Positions 42,707 through 51,812 of a DNA stretch of 64,000 nucleotides are shown piece after piece. The stretch's first letter is position 1. The number at the start of each line of letters is the position of its first letter. Source of the stretch: Streptococcus suis (GTDB lineage: Bacteria > Bacillota > Bacilli > Lactobacillales > Streptococcaceae); assembly GCF_002960445.1 (NCBI RefSeq), contig NZ_POJD01000294.1:38784-102783 (forward strand). Direction: 5' to 3'. The notes beneath the pieces are model-generated. The model was given only the letters and a program-made list of their open reading frames with translations. It made no database searches and had not been told where the DNA came from. The position numbers were made by a program, and so were the translations under genes.

Positions 42707-42716
42707 TTTATTTTGC

Positions 42717-42789
42717 CCTTCCTTAGCTCAGCTGGCAGAGCAGCGGACTCTTAATCCGTGGGTCGTAGGTTCGATCCCTACAGGGAGGA
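42717..42789 (+). tRNA. trnK: tRNA-Lys (anticodon CTT)
   Basis: A 73-base cloverleaf: acceptor CCTTCCT pairs with AGGGAGG (42782-42788) plus discriminator A, D arm GCTC-GAGC, anticodon stem GCGGA-TCCGT with loop CTCTTAA (anticodon CTT), T arm with GGTTCGATCC. CCA is not encoded, as usual for many Gram-positive tRNAs. Confidence 0.97.
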
Positions 42790-42806
42790 TTGGTTGATAT
42801 GAGGAA

Positions 42807-42826
42807 AGTCTTGATTTATCAAGGCT
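42807..42826 (+). terminator. Terminator after tRNA-Lys
   Basis: AGTCTTGA, 4-base loop, TCAAGGCT, then T5; 17 bp after the tRNA. Confidence 0.85.
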
Positions 42827-42870
42827 TTTTCTTGTTTTGTTTATCAATATACTCTAACACAAAGAAAAAG

Positions 42871-43288
42871 AGGCTGGGCAAAAACTAGCCACTCATATAT
42901 AAAAAAAGCGAGCAATTCCAATTAGGAGTTGCTCGTTTTCCATTTCATGCTTTATAATTATAATAACGACAAAACAACTAGAAAGGCATGAAAATGTATA
43001 AACAATAGAGCCCGCATTTATGCCAAACGCAAGGTGGATGTCGAACCTGTATTTGATAGGATGAAGGGTGTTTTTGGCGTGCGCAGAGTGCATGTCAGAG
43101 GTCAAAAGGTGGTTGAAACTGAGATAGAATTCCTCCTAATGTGCATGAATTTAACAAAATTGGCTAAGAAATTAGCCCAAGATAATAGGGATAAAAATAA
43201 AAAACACAAATAGTTCGGCTAGATTTCATCAAAATTAGCTTGAATCTATCTGTGTTTTTTATTTACTGGCTAGTTTTTGCCCAACCTC
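42871..43288. mobile_element. IS1182-type insertion sequence remnant with intact terminal repeats
   Basis: GAGGCTGGGCAAAAACTAGCCA (42871, first 20 bases shown match) and its reverse complement at 43267-43288 differ at one of 22 positions and enclose only 418 bp, with the tail of a transposase gene inside. The element has lost most of its coding part but kept its ends, so it could be moved by a full-length relative, as a MITE. Confidence 0.8.
43010..43213 (+). pseudogene. C-terminal fragment of an IS1182-family transposase
   Basis: The frame reads ARIYAKRKVDVEPVFDRMKG, then VFGVRRVHVRGQKVVE and CMNLTKLAKKLA to a stop, the typical end of DDE transposases of this type (the E of VEPVF is the last catalytic residue). 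A stop codon precedes it and the N-terminal part is absent. Confidence 0.85.
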
Positions 43289-43297
43289 TTCAATTTA

Positions 43298-44152
43298 TTA
43301 GCTTCCATACCAGGCAATGCCTTCATAACGCCAGCCGCGTGTTGAAAGGATATCTATTTCTACTTCATTTGTGGTGTAGAGGTGTTTCTTAACCCCTTCG
43401 TGATAAAGACGATAAATTTCTTTATCCCCTTTGGAACGATAAGCTATACCTTCTTGGTTCCAGCCTCGACTGACTAAAACAGCAAATTCATTCACATCAC
43501 GTGTGTATAGATGAACTTTTAATCCAGGATGATAGAGACGAAAAACAGGTTCTCCCTCCGTATTGTGTGATAACCATGCAACTCCCTCCTGCTCCCAACC
43601 TCGTGTAGCTAATACATTGTATTCATTGCTATCCTGAGTATAAAGATGGACTTTAAGATTTGGATTGTATAGGCGGTAAACCTCTGTACTTAGGGGATTC
43701 TCTGTTACTATAATATGAGTCTTAACATAATCAGGTACGACAGTGGGATAAATTCCAGCATTAACACGCACAATTCCATGCTTATCAAGTTCCGCTTCAA
43801 ATTCTGGGCTTTCATTGTACTCAGATCGACCATGAACCCATAAGGTGACTTGACCAGGTCCGATAGTCTCCCAATTCCCTTTCTCATCTATGCTTATTAC
43901 ACCAAAATCGCTCAACTTATACTTAAAAGCATACTCAAAATCTTTAAATATACTATTTTGATTCGGACGAATCTGTCCTGAATCTCCAACAACTAAATTT
44001 CCCTTTGGAATTGTATTCCTATCAAAATATATTTCAGAAGGAAGATAGTCATAGGTCTGTTCATTGGCAAAAATAGATGTTGCATTCATCGGCGATAATC
44101 CTACTAAGGAAAAAATTCCTACTAGCAATAAAATAATTGTTCTTAATTTCAT
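43298..44152 (-). CDS. Secreted protein with three DUF5648 repeats
   Basis: A 284-residue exported protein: signal peptide (MKLRTIILLLVGIFSLVGL, cleavage near residue 30), an N-terminal domain of about 120 residues, and three repeats of about 43 residues with the pattern YRLYNPNLKVHLYT...RGWEQEGVAW. These DUF5648 repeats are found in secreted lactic-acid-bacterial and streptococcal proteins; function unknown, possibly cell-wall or carbohydrate binding. ATG 44152 has AGGAG; the longer start is not supported. Its N-terminal domain resembles that of the broken protease gene directly upstream (GQIRxPxxSxxKDF, GNW), so the two are tandem paralogues. Confidence 0.85.
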   Translation of the reverse strand: MKLRTIILLLVGIFSLVGLSPMNATSIFANEQTYDYLPSEIYFDRNTIPKGNLVVGDSGQIRPNQNSIFKDFEYAFKYKLSDFGVISIDEKGNWETIGPGQVTLWVHGRSEYNESPEFEAELDKHGIVRVNAGIYPTVVPDYVKTHIIVTENPLSTEVYRLYNPNLKVHLYTQDSNEYNVLATRGWEQEGVAWLSHNTEGEPVFRLYHPGLKVHLYTRDVNEFAVLVSRGWNQEGIAYRSKGDKEIYRLYHEGVKKHLYTTNEVEIDILSTRGWRYEGIAWYGS

Positions 44153-44168
44153 ATTTATTTCTCCTGCC

Positions 44169-45752
44169 TTATTCAACATTCCATGCAACGCCTTCTTGCT
44201 TCCAACCATGTGTGCTTAAGACATTGTACTCATTTTTATCTGATGTATAGAGGTGAACTTTTAGTCCTGAATTATACAAACGATAAACTGGGCGCTTACC
44301 AGAAGAATGGAAGATAACACCCTCATATATCCAATCACGGCCACTTAAAATATCTACTTCGTTCTTATCTTTTGTATATAGATGGTATTTCAAACCATCA
44401 TTATATAGGCGGTATGTTGGTACAGAGGCTGATATACCATCACCAGTCTTTCTATTATGAAGTGCAACATCAATCAAGCGCATCGCATCCTGATCAATTT
44501 TTCTACCCGTATTAGCACCATACTTTTGTAAATATTCTTCTGTGTATCCACCTTCTATTTTAGGCTCAGCGACATTGATTGCGACAATTCGATTTTGTCT
44601 ATCCAGTACTGGACCCCCACTATTTCCAGAGAGCGTATCATTTTGATAACCTATTATCTTTCCATCAATACTTTTAACTTTTCCTCCTGATTTGTGCATA
44701 ACCACTCCTCTATCCTGAGGATAACCAATAACTGTGATATCATCGTTAATAGCTAAGATAGAGGTTACTGGGAGAAAACCTACAGAAGCAATCGAACTAT
44801 CCAAAGTCACTACTGCAATATCTTCATTAGCTTTTGTACGTGTATAACCTAATGTAGCATCATCTAAATAACTAGTAAAAAAATGATAGGTAGAACCAGT
44901 AAACTTATTGTACGGATATTTATTACCATTTTATGCAGGAGCAACCATTATTTGGTCATACGTCTCATTTGTTCTAAAGTCTCGAACTACATGAGCTGCT
45001 GTCAATACCTTGTTTGGAGCAATCATAACACCACTTCCATTCCAAGTGGCCAAACCATTTACTACTTTATATACAGCTACAACTTTTCTATATGGATTTA
45101 CTGTGGTATTTTCAATAGGAATCATATTATCTGAACCGAAAATCATAGTTGGAGCATTTGAACCGTCAACTTCATTAGTATCAGATACTCTCACAGAAGA
45201 TTCCATTGAAGAAGGCGTTGTCTCCGAAAGAGATTCTACAGCATCGTTCTCAATCAATGACCTCCTTGAACTTGATTCTAGCCCCTGCTCACTTTCTTCT
45301 ACTGTAACTTCCCAAACAACTGAAATCTCATTAACATATAGTTCAACTGGATTTATGACTAACTCTTCTTCAAATTCCTTCAAATGTTCACTAGATTCAT
45401 TAGGAAAACTTGGATAAACCTTCGTTATTCCAGCTTTATGAGCTGTCCAATTACCTTGGCTATCAAACGAAAGAATAGAGGAATCCTCCACTTTCATATC
45501 AAAAGAATAGTTGAAATCTTTTAAGGGGGAATCTTGAGGACGACGAATTTGCCCACTTTCGCCAACCTTTAATGTTAGACGAAAAGTACCTTCTTCATAC
45601 TCTGATCCTCCTTGACTTTCAAACTTAGATATACTCTATGTAGCATAAACTGGCTGACTGCTTGTTAAAGGTGATAAATTTTCCGATTCTACTATGATTG
45701 TGCCAATTAACAATATTAAAAACGCAATACTTCTCATTATCTTATAATGCAT
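44169..45752 (-). pseudogene. Secreted trypsin-like serine protease with DUF5648 repeats, two nonsense codons
   Basis: One continuous frame from ATG 45752 (GGAGG upstream) to the stop at 44169 would give about 527 residues, but it is interrupted in frame by TAG at 45636-45638 (codon 39) and TAA at 44931-44933 (codon 274). Conceptual translation shows a signal peptide, an Ig-like region, then an S1 protease with the His (LTAAHVV), Asp (NEDIAVVTL) and Ser (SGNSGGPV), and two DUF5648 repeats at the end. All triad residues are intact, so inactivation is recent. Separate short frames (44169-44810, 44931-45497) might be made from internal starts but would lack part of the triad. Confidence 0.88.
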
Positions 45753-45910
45753 AGGTACCTCCATGTATCATCCCTTTGTTTATTCAAATGTTTGGTCTGC
45801 CAACGTATTTATTTATACTCTATCAATCCACCTCTCGAATCCTTTATAATAACATTATAACATATAAAAAATAAAAAGAAAGCGTTCTCTAATCTCGGTG
45901 TGCTTACAAA

Positions 45911-45965
45911 AGGAGGCTGAACAAATGCCTCCAATCGCCGAAGTAATGAAAGAGAAACTAAATGA
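45911..45965. repeat. Intergenic hairpin and repeat fragment
   Basis: GGAGGC...GCCTCC (about 45912-45931) is a short stem. The following AGTAATGAAAGAGAAACTAA copies the end of the repeat at 40678-40771. The 45773-46005 gap holds no gene besides this. Confidence 0.5.
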
Positions 45966-46005
45966 CAATCAAAACCACTAGTCAAACTGGCGGTTTGTTC
46001 TGCGG

Positions 46006-46469
46006 CTATAAGCCGCTTGATCCGGCCAGGGCCAAAGGCCCACTGAAATAGCTTCCTCGCGCACCACTTTCCCGATCAGGTGCTAAAGCACCATCAGTTT
46101 TTTTCCTGTTGGTTTCCCCTGTAAATGGGGCAACCGTTTCAAACAAAGTGAGCTGGTCCGCTACCCTATCTTCTTGTAATTGGTTCTGTATGTATTTTGC
46201 TATCACTTTTTGATTGTGTCCTACCATATCCACATAGTAGCCTCTACACCAAAACTTTCTATTCCCATAACTAACATGTGGATGTGATCAGGGCAAGCAT
46301 TAGCTTCATGGATAGTGACGCCTTTTCGTTCACACAAATCTCGGATAATCTTTCCGATACTAGCCTCTTACTTGCCGTAAATGATTTGACGACGATATTT
46401 AGGCGCAAAAACTAGATGATATTTACAATTCCAGCGAGTATGTGATAAACTTTCATTATCCTCTCTCAT
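46006..46469 (-). pseudogene. IS200/IS605-type transposase (TnpA) remnant
   Basis: From ATG 46469 the frame reads HTRWNCKYHLVFAPKYRRQ, meets a stop at codon 34, then continues to CPDHIHMLV, which carries the HUH histidines. A deletion and frameshift then join it to YGNRKFWCRGYYVDMVG and VIAKYIQNQ, with the catalytic tyrosine, and PFTGETNRKKTDGAL. Two stops/frameshifts and the missing middle make it inactive. Confidence 0.85.
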
Positions 46470-46567
46470 GAGGTACCTCCTATTTGATGTGATGTAGTGG
46501 CGGGGAAACCACTTCTATCTTATCACTTTGGAAGGATTTTTTAATACCTCGCTAGAAGCTCTACTGA

Positions 46568-46588
46568 ACCACTAGCATAGCTAGTGGT
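46568..46588. repeat. IS200-type end hairpin
   Basis: ACCACTAG, 5-base loop, CTAGTGGT upstream of the transposase remnant. IS200/IS605 elements carry subterminal hairpins rather than inverted repeats; a second hairpin GCGGC-TATAA-GCCGC (about 45998-46014) marks the other side. Confidence 0.65.
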
Positions 46589-46628
46589 TTTCAGGGGACA
46601 ATAGGCCCGTACATGAAAACTGTGCGGG

Positions 46629-47201
46629 TCATTTTTGTAATTTATCCCATAAAATCACTCGATTTTCCTGCAATGACTGCTGGACATCAATAATGCGTTG
46701 GTTGGAAGAGCCCCTAAATTGCAACATGAGGTTGCGTTTGCTTTTGTCATAGCGACCATCTACGAGAATGTCCAACTGGCTGAGCAGTTCTAATTTGTCT
46801 GGCGTTTCCAGCATCAATTCTTCCCATGTGTAGCCTGTCCAGGACCAAATGTCCTTGTCTGGCAATTCCGTCCGAACCCGCTTGACGAGAGGGAGGACGG
46901 TCCCTGTATTGAGAAAGGGCTCTCCGCCCAAGAGGGTCAGCCCCTGCACATAGGGTTGGGCCAAGTCTGCTAAGATGCGGTCTTCCAGTTCCTTGGTGTA
47001 GGGAATGCCGGCCTTGAAGGACCAGGTGGCAACGTTGTAGCAGCCTGGACAGTGAAAGAGGCAGCCGCTGACATAGAGGGAGCAGCGAACGCCTTCACCG
47101 TCCACAAAGTTAAAGGCCTTGTAGTCCATAATCCGTCCCTGGCTGAGTTCTTCACTCTTCCACTCACCTGGCTTGGGATTGTTCCAAGTCTGCTCTTGCA
47201 T
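46629..47201 (-). CDS. nrdG: Anaerobic ribonucleotide reductase activating protein
   Basis: A 190-residue radical-SAM activase that installs the glycyl radical on NrdD. The FeS motif is CLFHCPGC (CxxxCxxC), followed by GGEPFLNTGTVLPLV. ATG 47201 has AGGAGG; the longer frame has no ribosome site. It is the last gene of the operon beginning with nrdD. Confidence 0.95.
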   Translation of the reverse strand: MQEQTWNNPKPGEWKSEELSQGRIMDYKAFNFVDGEGVRCSLYVSGCLFHCPGCYNVATWSFKAGIPYTKELEDRILADLAQPYVQGLTLLGGEPFLNTGTVLPLVKRVRTELPDKDIWSWTGYTWEELMLETPDKLELLSQLDILVDGRYDKSKRNLMLQFRGSSNQRIIDVQQSLQENRVILWDKLQK

Positions 47202-47215
47202 TACTGCCTCCTTTC

Positions 47216-47707
47216 TCATCCAATCCAGTAACGCTCTACTCCTTCTCTGATATCTTCTAATACACCACCACAAGCCACAATCGTTTTGCGACTAGCCTCA
47301 TTATCTGTCGAGCAGGTCACTAGGACTTTGGAAATATTTTTACTAGCCGCCTCCTGCAAACCAAGTCGAAGTTGGTCCTTGGCATAGCCCTTGCCACGCT
47401 CCGTCGGGCGAATGGAATATCCGATGTGACCGCCTTTATTGAGCAGGAAATCGTTGAGCCGTAGGCGTAGACTGAGAAAGCCAAGTGCTCGACCAGTCTG
47501 GTCAAATGATACATACTGAATAGAGGGAACAAAACCTTCTGGCAGGTTGATGCCTGCCTCATAGTCTTGATTTCTCAAAATCCAGTCTTCAAAGTCCACA
47601 TCTTTGGAGATAAAGCCACCGTCCATAGCAGAGCCTGCTGCTTCAAACTCCGCTAGCATACCCAAAACCGTTTCCTTATCTGCTAGTGTTGGTCGTCGCA
47701 ATTCCAT
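47216..47707 (-). CDS. GNAT acetyltransferase in the nrd operon
   Basis: A 163-residue GNAT protein with the acetyl-CoA region IGYSIRPTERGKGYAKDQLRLG and the C-terminal TCSTDNEASRKTIVACGG. Substrate unknown. ATG 47707 with GGAGG overlaps the end of the nucleotidase gene and nrdG follows 14 bp after its stop, so it is co-transcribed with the nrd genes. Confidence 0.88.
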   Translation of the reverse strand: MELRRPTLADKETVLGMLAEFEAAGSAMDGGFISKDVDFEDWILRNQDYEAGINLPEGFVPSIQYVSFDQTGRALGFLSLRLRLNDFLLNKGGHIGYSIRPTERGKGYAKDQLRLGLQEAASKNISKVLVTCSTDNEASRKTIVACGGVLEDIREGVERYWIG

Positions 47708-47708
47708 A

Positions 47709-49055
47709 CTATCCTCCATATTGTCTTTTAAAAAAATCGCTGATGATGTCAATATCCAGTCCTAAATCCTGTATAATTTCTGCCTTGTGGAAATCGTCGT
47801 AATTGTCCTTGCCACTCCAAACAAAAGAATTGGTCACAATCTGATAGACCCTATCTGACTCAACAGCTCTGCCATTGACCAAAAGATCCTCACCGTCTGG
47901 GACAATGCCCCACATCTGAGGATGGAGGCCTGTCTTGAGGCTAGCCACCAAATCGCTGCCCTTGATAGCAACCAGTAAGACGCGCTTAGAAAAGGGCAGG
48001 ACCTTGACCAAGTCCGAATAAAAGATTGGTCCCGCCGACAAGGAAGCCCGAATGCCGAAACCGTTGATGACCGCACCGTCCGCCTGCAAGCCCAGCTGGC
48101 CAGCTCGCTCAAAAAGAGCCTGACAGATGACAGGAGCTAGACTGGACACGCCTTGACGAATGCTCTCTCGCTCCCCGTCTAGTGCCTGCGGCAGAGTCGC
48201 TATCGGTTGGGAAAAAGCTGCGTCCCGTTCCGACCTCATCTGATCGATAATGGCCTTGACTCCCCTGTCTTCCTCGGTCAGTTGCTCCACCTCAATCAAG
48301 TCATAGGCCAGCACCTCATGTCGCCCGTCTGCAAAACACCGCAGGGACAGATGTCCGACAAAGCGACCGTATTGACCTGCCTGGCAAATGCTGACGCCGC
48401 CTACTTGAGTTGGTTCTTTCAAGATTGTGTGAGTATGCCCACCCAAAATCACATTGACTTCTGGAAAGTCCTGGGCCAAGGCAAGGTCTTCATCGTAGCC
48501 CATGTGACTGAGTAAAACCAGATGAGCCTGAGAATTGGCCTTCATAATCTGGTCCACCAGTCGTCGAAGAGCCTTCCGAGGATCCTCAAAAAGCACCTTA
48601 TCCGTCGGTGATGCAACCTCCTGGGTTTCCAAGGTGGTCAAACCGAGAACATAGAGAGGCTTTCCATTCATATCAAACTCGAGAACATCCTCCAGCGGCA
48701 CCAATTCATCCGCCACCTCACCATCACGGTAACGAAGATTGGAGGACACAATCGGAAAGGCCGCAAAGTCATCCAAGCGACTGAGCAGTTCATCTCCGTG
48801 GTCAAATTCATGATTGCCCAAGGTCATAGCCTGACAACCAACTTGATTCATTAGCTCGATTTCCTTGACCCCTCGGTACATATTGAAAAAGATATTGCCC
48901 GAAAACAGATCCCCGCTATCAAAGACAAAGGTCGGAATACCTTTTTGCTCATTTCGAGCTCGAATATCCGCAATCAGTTGTGCTTTCTTTGGAAAATTCT
49001 CCATGTAAGAATGCATATCATTAGTATGGAGAATGCTGATATCTGTAAAGTCCAT
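47709..49055 (-). CDS. 5'-nucleotidase/metallophosphatase (UshA-like, cytosolic)
   Basis: A 448-residue protein with an N-terminal calcineurin-like metallophosphatase domain (about 1-220; ILHTNDMHSYME, FDSGDLFSGN, TLGNHEFDHG, GGHTHTILKE) and a C-terminal 5'-nucleotidase domain (about 270-430; NGFGIRASL, NSFVWSGKDNYDDF). No signal peptide, so it acts inside the cell. Family members hydrolyse nucleotides, nucleotide sugars or cyclic dinucleotide products. Its place in the ribonucleotide reductase operon suggests nucleotide recycling. ATG 49055 lies just after the 44-aa gene. Confidence 0.88.
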   Translation of the reverse strand: MDFTDISILHTNDMHSYMENFPKKAQLIADIRARNEQKGIPTFVFDSGDLFSGNIFFNMYRGVKEIELMNQVGCQAMTLGNHEFDHGDELLSRLDDFAAFPIVSSNLRYRDGEVADELVPLEDVLEFDMNGKPLYVLGLTTLETQEVASPTDKVLFEDPRKALRRLVDQIMKANSQAHLVLLSHMGYDEDLALAQDFPEVNVILGGHTHTILKEPTQVGGVSICQAGQYGRFVGHLSLRCFADGRHEVLAYDLIEVEQLTEEDRGVKAIIDQMRSERDAAFSQPIATLPQALDGERESIRQGVSSLAPVICQALFERAGQLGLQADGAVINGFGIRASLSAGPIFYSDLVKVLPFSKRVLLVAIKGSDLVASLKTGLHPQMWGIVPDGEDLLVNGRAVESDRVYQIVTNSFVWSGKDNYDDFHKAEIIQDLGLDIDIISDFFKRQYGG

Positions 49056-49056
49056 A

Positions 49057-49191
49057 CTATTTCTTCTTATTTTTCGCTTGCTTGAGCAATTCCTGCACAC
49101 GCGACTTCTTGTCCTGCTTCACATTGGAATGCTTCTCGTGATAGCGTGCCACCAAGGCCTTGCCCTTATCGTCTAATTGGTATTTTCCCAT
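49057..49191 (-). CDS. Small basic protein in the nrd operon, 44 aa
   Basis: The 44-residue, lysine-rich frame (MGKYQLDDKGKALVARYHEK...LLKQAKNKKK) has a predicted helical character and no hydrophobic stretch. GGAGAAAA lies before ATG 49191, and the next gene starts one base after its stop, so it is translated as part of the operon nrdD-44aa-nucleotidase-GNAT-nrdG. I do not recognise a family. Composition suggests nucleic-acid or ribosome contact, but that is a guess. Confidence 0.7.
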   Translation of the reverse strand: MGKYQLDDKGKALVARYHEKHSNVKQDKKSRVQELLKQAKNKKK

Positions 49192-49293
49192 TATTTTCTC
49201 CTTTTTTGAACATAGCAGAGCTATTACATTTTTCTCCCTATTATAACAAACTTCCGTAGTTCCTCAAAACCACGGAAGCCCTCATGTCCTTCT

Positions 49294-51465
49294 TTATAAA
49301 CTAGACCCATTCATGTTTTTGACACGGGAAATAATTTCCTTGTGGCGTCCGTTGACCATGGGTCTGGCCTGCGGATTGCCTAGGTAACCACAGGTCCGCT
49401 TGACCACATCAACTGTTTTAGGGTCGCTATTGCCACAGTTTGGACACTTGAAACCACGCTCCGTTGGCTCAAAATCCCCTTCAAAATCACAGGCATAGCA
49501 ATGGTCAATCGGGGTATTGGTCCCCAGATAGCCTACACGGTCATAGGCATAGTCCCAAACAGCCTCCAAGGCCTTGGGATTTTGTTGCAAAACAGGATAT
49601 TCGCAGTAGTGGATAAAGCCACCGCTGGCACCTGCCTCCACATAGACCTTTTCAAAATCTAGTTTTTCAAAGGGAGTCGGATTTTTCCGCACATCATAGT
49701 GGAAGGAATTGGTGTAATACTGCTTGTCGGTGATATTTTCCACCAGACCAAACTTCTCCGTATCCATTCGGCAGAAGCGGTCTGTCAGACTTTCAGACGG
49801 GGTTGAATAAACAGAGAAATGATAGCCGTATTGGTCAGACCAAGCATCTGTCAATTCCTTCATTCGTTTGATAATGGCAATCGTGAAATCCTTGGCTTCT
49901 GGATTGTCCTCCCAGTGACCACCGTAGAAAACTGTTGCGACTTCATAGAGTCCGATATAGCCCAACGAAATGGTCGCTCTGCGATTTTTGAAAACCTCAT
50001 CCACCGCATCGGTCTTGGCCAGTCGCTTGCCAAAAGCCCCATACTGATACAAAATCGGTGCATTGGCAGGTGTCGCCTCCTTGACCCGCTCCACACGATA
50101 AACCAAGGCATCCTTAGCAATGGCCATGCGTTCTGCAAAGATTTCCCAGAATTTGTCCATGTCGCCCGCTGATTCCATAGCAATCCGTGGCAGATTGACG
50201 GTCACAACACCCAAGTTCATCCGCCCAGATGTCACATCCTGACCGTTTTCATCCTGCCAACCTTGGAGGAAAGAACGGCAACCCATTGGCACCTTGAAGG
50301 AGCCGGTCAACTCAACAATCTTGTCATAAGACAGCATATCTGGGTACATCCGCTTGGTTGCACATTCCACCGCCAGCTGCTTGATGTCATAGTTGGGCGA
50401 ATCAGGCTCCAAGTTCAAGCCTCGTTTAACTGTAAAAATCAGCTTGGGAAAAATGGCCGTCCGACCTTCCCGTCCCAGACCCTTGATACGAATGTTGAGA
50501 ATGGCCTTTTGAATCTCCCGTTCAAACCAGGAAATTCCCAAACCAAAACCAAGCGAAGTAAAAGGCGTTTGTCCATTGGAAGTAAAAAGGGTATTGATTT
50601 CATACTCCAAGGATTGCATGGCATCGTAGATATCCTTTTGGGTCTTGGCACGGGCGTAGTCTTCCTGTTTGTCTGGCAAGACCCAGTCTTTCGCTTCCTT
50701 CAAATGCTTCTGATAATTGAGTTCCGCATAGGGAGCCAAAACCTCATCGATACGGTCAGCCGAGCAACCCCCATACTGGCTAGATGCCACATTGGCAATA
50801 ATCTGCGAAATCTGTGCCGTAGCCGTCTGAATCGACTTGGGACTTTCCACATCCGCATTACCAATCTTAAAGCCCTGAGCTAACATGCCCTTGAAATCAA
50901 TCAAGCAGCAGTTGGTCATGGGAGTATAAGGACTATAATCCAAGTCGTGGTAATGAATGTCACCTTTTTGGTGGGCATTAGCTACATGGGCAGGCAAGAG
51001 CTTGAGACCGATAGACTTACCAACGATACCTGCCGTCAAATCCCGCTGAGTATTGAAAACATCCGCATCCTTATTGGCATTCTCATTGACCAAGGCCTGA
51101 TCCTTGCTCAGCAACTTGTGGATTTCAAAGTTAATATCGGTCGCCTGATGACGTCGAAAATCCCGCTGGGTCCGATATTGGATATAGCGCTCTGCTAGCT
51201 CATACAAATGAGCCTTGAGCAACTCCTGCTCCACAATGGTCTGAATTTCATAAATCTGAATGTCGTCTGTAAAACGACGACCAATCTCTTGCAGGCTTGC
51301 CCCTAAAACCAGCTGCAGACCAGCCTCTGACACAGGGTGTTCCAATTCCTGATTGGCCCGCGAAAGAGCAGAAAAAATCTTTTGCTCATCAAAGGACACC
51401 GTCCGACCGTCCCGTTTCAAGACGACTAAATTCAGTTTTTCTACATCATTTTCTCGCTTCTTCAT
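49294..51465 (-). CDS. nrdD: Anaerobic ribonucleoside-triphosphate reductase
   Basis: This 723-residue class III reductase makes dNTPs from NTPs without oxygen. It has an N-terminal ATP-cone (LVVLKRDGRTVSFDEQKI), the substrate-binding barrel (YGGCSADRIDEVL), a Zn site (CYACDFEGDF...CPNCGNSD) and the glycyl-radical loop RTCGYLGNPQARP at the C terminus. ATG 51465 has GGAGG nine bases upstream; an upstream in-frame ATG at 51480 contains that site and is unlikely. It leads the operon ending in nrdG and has NrdR-type boxes upstream. Confidence 0.96.
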   Translation of the reverse strand: MKKRENDVEKLNLVVLKRDGRTVSFDEQKIFSALSRANQELEHPVSEAGLQLVLGASLQEIGRRFTDDIQIYEIQTIVEQELLKAHLYELAERYIQYRTQRDFRRHQATDINFEIHKLLSKDQALVNENANKDADVFNTQRDLTAGIVGKSIGLKLLPAHVANAHQKGDIHYHDLDYSPYTPMTNCCLIDFKGMLAQGFKIGNADVESPKSIQTATAQISQIIANVASSQYGGCSADRIDEVLAPYAELNYQKHLKEAKDWVLPDKQEDYARAKTQKDIYDAMQSLEYEINTLFTSNGQTPFTSLGFGLGISWFEREIQKAILNIRIKGLGREGRTAIFPKLIFTVKRGLNLEPDSPNYDIKQLAVECATKRMYPDMLSYDKIVELTGSFKVPMGCRSFLQGWQDENGQDVTSGRMNLGVVTVNLPRIAMESAGDMDKFWEIFAERMAIAKDALVYRVERVKEATPANAPILYQYGAFGKRLAKTDAVDEVFKNRRATISLGYIGLYEVATVFYGGHWEDNPEAKDFTIAIIKRMKELTDAWSDQYGYHFSVYSTPSESLTDRFCRMDTEKFGLVENITDKQYYTNSFHYDVRKNPTPFEKLDFEKVYVEAGASGGFIHYCEYPVLQQNPKALEAVWDYAYDRVGYLGTNTPIDHCYACDFEGDFEPTERGFKCPNCGNSDPKTVDVVKRTCGYLGNPQARPMVNGRHKEIISRVKNMNGSSL

Positions 51466-51517
51466 CTGACTGGCCTCCATTTTTCACTGCTACTAGTGTA
51501 ACATTTCACAAATTAAA

Positions 51518-51574
51518 AATCAATATCTTGTGTTAAAAAATATAAAAGTGATAAATTTACACAAAATATAGATT
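51518..51574. promoter_or_regulatory. Paired NrdR-like boxes upstream of nrdD
   Basis: AATCAATATCTTGTGT (51518-51533) and ACACAAAATATAGATT (51559-51574) each match about 13 of 16 positions of the NrdR box ACACWATATMTWGTGT. They are 41 bp apart start to start, four helical turns. NrdR represses ribonucleotide reductase genes when dATP is high. Confidence 0.65.
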
Positions 51575-51605
51575 CTATTTCTGAAAAACAAATGAAAACA
51601 AGAGC

Positions 51606-51779
51606 CTATTCTGACTCTTGTTTTCTGGTCCATAAGAAGTACAAATTGATGGCACAGGCCACTAAAATCACAGCAGGCCAAAGCAAGTTGATGACAGGAA
51701 TTCTGCCAACATTCACCGCAAGAAAGAGGATATTCCACACCACTCCCAAGCTATAGACAATCGTCAAAATAATTTTCAT
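51606..51779 (-). CDS. Small membrane protein, 57 aa
   Basis: The 57-residue product has two hydrophobic helices (IILTIVYSLGVVWNILFLAV and INLLWPAVILVACAINLYFL) and a charged tail (WTRKQESE). ATG 51779 has GGAG; no family recognised. It lies between nrdD and the DUF3021 gene and is read in the same direction as both, so it may belong with the LytTR-DUF3021 pair. Confidence 0.65.
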   Translation of the reverse strand: MKIILTIVYSLGVVWNILFLAVNVGRIPVINLLWPAVILVACAINLYFLWTRKQESE

Positions 51780-51812
51780 AAAACACTCCAACAAAATGAT
51801 AGTGCTATTATA

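Noticed and set aside
42893..43105. 70-codon minus-strand frame inside the IS remnant
   Set aside because: The plus strand encodes recognisable transposase sequence there; the minus frame is its shadow.
44931..44933. Frameshift explanation for the split protease gene
   Set aside because: Both halves are in the same frame; the interruption is a single in-frame TAA, plus a TAG at 45636.
50263..50883. 206-codon plus-strand frame opposite nrdD
   Set aside because: Shadow of nrdD, without start signals.
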